Both the position numbers and the translations under genes were made by a program. The notes under the pieces are model-generated. The model did no database searches, was not told where the DNA came from, and saw only the letters and a list, made by a program, of their open reading frames with translations. A stretch of 6,140 bases of DNA, taken from a bacterium. Its GTDB lineage: Bacteria; Latescibacterota; UBA2968; UBA8231. The stretch lies in NCBI GenBank assembly GCA_027593305.1, contig JAQCJA010000299.1:1-6140 (forward strand). Direction: 5' to 3'. Positions 5,366 to 6,140 of the stretch are shown here, in pieces. How positions within the stretch are numbered: the stretch's first letter is position 1; each line of letters opens with the position of its first letter.

Positions 5366-6140
5366 CTAGCGTTTGCTCGCCGGCGCCTTCTTCCTGGCTA
5401 CGGCTGCCTTCTTTGCGGCTGGCTTCTTTTTGCCGGCCCCCCCGGACCGCCCGGGAAACGTGAGTTCGGCGACGCCCGACTTATCCAGTTCGCCCTTGCC
5501 GATCTGGATCATCCTGTCGAACTGCGACTTGGCCGCCCTGGCCAGGGGCAAGTGCATGTTCTTGCTGGCGGCGACCCGCAGGGCGATGCCTGAGTCCTTG
5601 GCGGCATGGGAAGCCGAGAAATAGCACTCGTGGTCCCGGGCGACCATGTCTTCACCGTCGGTCTGCAGAACGCGGGAGTTTGCCCCCGTCTGCGAGAAGA
5701 CCTCCATCAGCACTTTCAGGTCGAGGCCCAGTGCCTTGCCGAGACCGAGGCCTTCGGCGAGTCCTGCCGTGTTGATATTCATTACCATGTTGACCAGCGC
5801 CTTGACCTGGGCGGCCTTGCCTGAGCCACCGATGTAGCGCAGGCTGACGCTCATGCTGTCGAGGATGGGTTTGCAGCGGTCAAAGACCGGCTTCTTGCCG
5901 CCACACATGAGATAGAGTGTGCCCTCGCGCGCCTGTGTGATGGAGGAGGCCATGCAGCCTTCCAGGGTGCGGGCCTTGACCTTTGCCGCACGTTTCTCCA
6001 CCTCAACATGGACATCGGGAGAAACCGTGGCGCAGTTGATGAAGGTCTTGCCCCGGGCCCCGGTGAGCAGGCTGTCACCGCGGGTGGCAAATATGTTCTT
6101 CATGGAAGCGTCGTCGGCGACAACGGTGATGATGAAGTCG
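5366..6140 (-). CDS. Beta-hydroxyacid dehydrogenase (3-hydroxyisobutyrate dehydrogenase-like), 5' truncated, with basic C-terminal tail
   Basis: The visible 257 residues cover the end of the Rossmann domain and all of the helical C-terminal domain of the 6-phosphogluconate/3-hydroxyisobutyrate dehydrogenase family, which oxidises beta-hydroxyacids with NAD(P). The frame stays open to the right edge, reading DFIITVVADDASMKNIF, the usual 'D.VIT...DD' strand, so Met at 6103 is internal and the GxGxxG start lies outside. Next come INCATVSP (the 'ID.STVSP' motif), EGCMASSITQAREG in place of the usual DAPVSGG...A..G, and GSGKAAQVKALVNM. The last holds the catalytic Lys (codon 5801-5803) and the Asn four residues on, both intact. 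After VAELTFPGR the protein ends in a Lys/Ala/Pro tail (codons 5369-5449). It converges on the plus-strand operon, so it need not share its function. Garden-variety names such as GarR or GlxR are possible but unproven. Confidence 0.85.
   Translation of the reverse strand, partial: DFIITVVADDASMKNIFATRGDSLLTGARGKTFINCATVSPDVHVEVEKRAAKVKARTLEGCMASSITQAREGTLYLMCGGKKPVFDRCKPILDSMSVSLRYIGGSGKAAQVKALVNMVMNINTAGLAEGLGLGKALGLDLKVLMEVFSQTGANSRVLQTDGEDMVARDHECYFSASHAAKDSGIALRVAASKNMHLPLARAAKSQFDRMIQIGKGELDKSGVAELTFPGRSGGAGKKKPAAKKAAVARKKAPASKR

Noticed and set aside
1..6140. Defence system, mobile element, CRISPR, tRNA or integrase signals
   Set aside because: No repeats with spacers, transposase or integrase motifs, tRNA-like folds or target-site duplications could be seen; all genes are metabolic or transport types.

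Overview
The window looks like a compact bacterial chromosome segment with fairly high GC, tight gene spacing, good Shine-Dalgarno sites and simple hairpin terminators. No RNA gene, mobile element, CRISPR array or origin is visible, so placement rests on gene style alone. A pseudomonadote (proteobacterium) fits, partly because lysine/alanine-rich protein tails are common there, but other high-GC Gram-negative groups such as planctomycetes cannot be excluded.

Layout: the plus strand carries the 3' end of a Gfo/Idh/MocA-type oxidoreductase (1-357), a stand-alone TrpB2-type tryptophan synthase beta-like enzyme (407-1783) and a PfkB-family kinase of the 2-keto-3-deoxygluconate kinase type (1826-2959). 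A rho-independent-type hairpin follows at 3001-3031. Only 16 bases after its T run a second plus-strand unit begins: a 12-helix MFS transporter (3048-4289) overlapping by ATGA a D-isomer-specific 2-hydroxyacid dehydrogenase (4286-5305). A long hairpin at 5306-5346 separates this unit from a convergent minus-strand gene that runs off the right edge: a beta-hydroxyacid (3-hydroxyisobutyrate) dehydrogenase family protein with a histone-H1/AlgP-like basic tail (5366-6140). No gene-free stretch exceeds about 90 bases.

Functional reading: the plus-strand genes combine an exporter or importer, two NAD(P)-type oxidoreductases, a sugar or sugar-acid kinase and a PLP enzyme. That is the make-up of a small carbohydrate-acid or amino-acid-derived metabolite pathway rather than of tryptophan biosynthesis, since no trpA or other trp gene is present. 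The substrate cannot be read from the sequence. The points most worth follow-up are the recruitment of TrpB2 to this neighbourhood, its Cys at the PLP-ring position, the terminator that splits the operon just before the transporter, and the altered substrate motif plus basic tail of the convergent dehydrogenase. No clearly new defence or mobile system was found.
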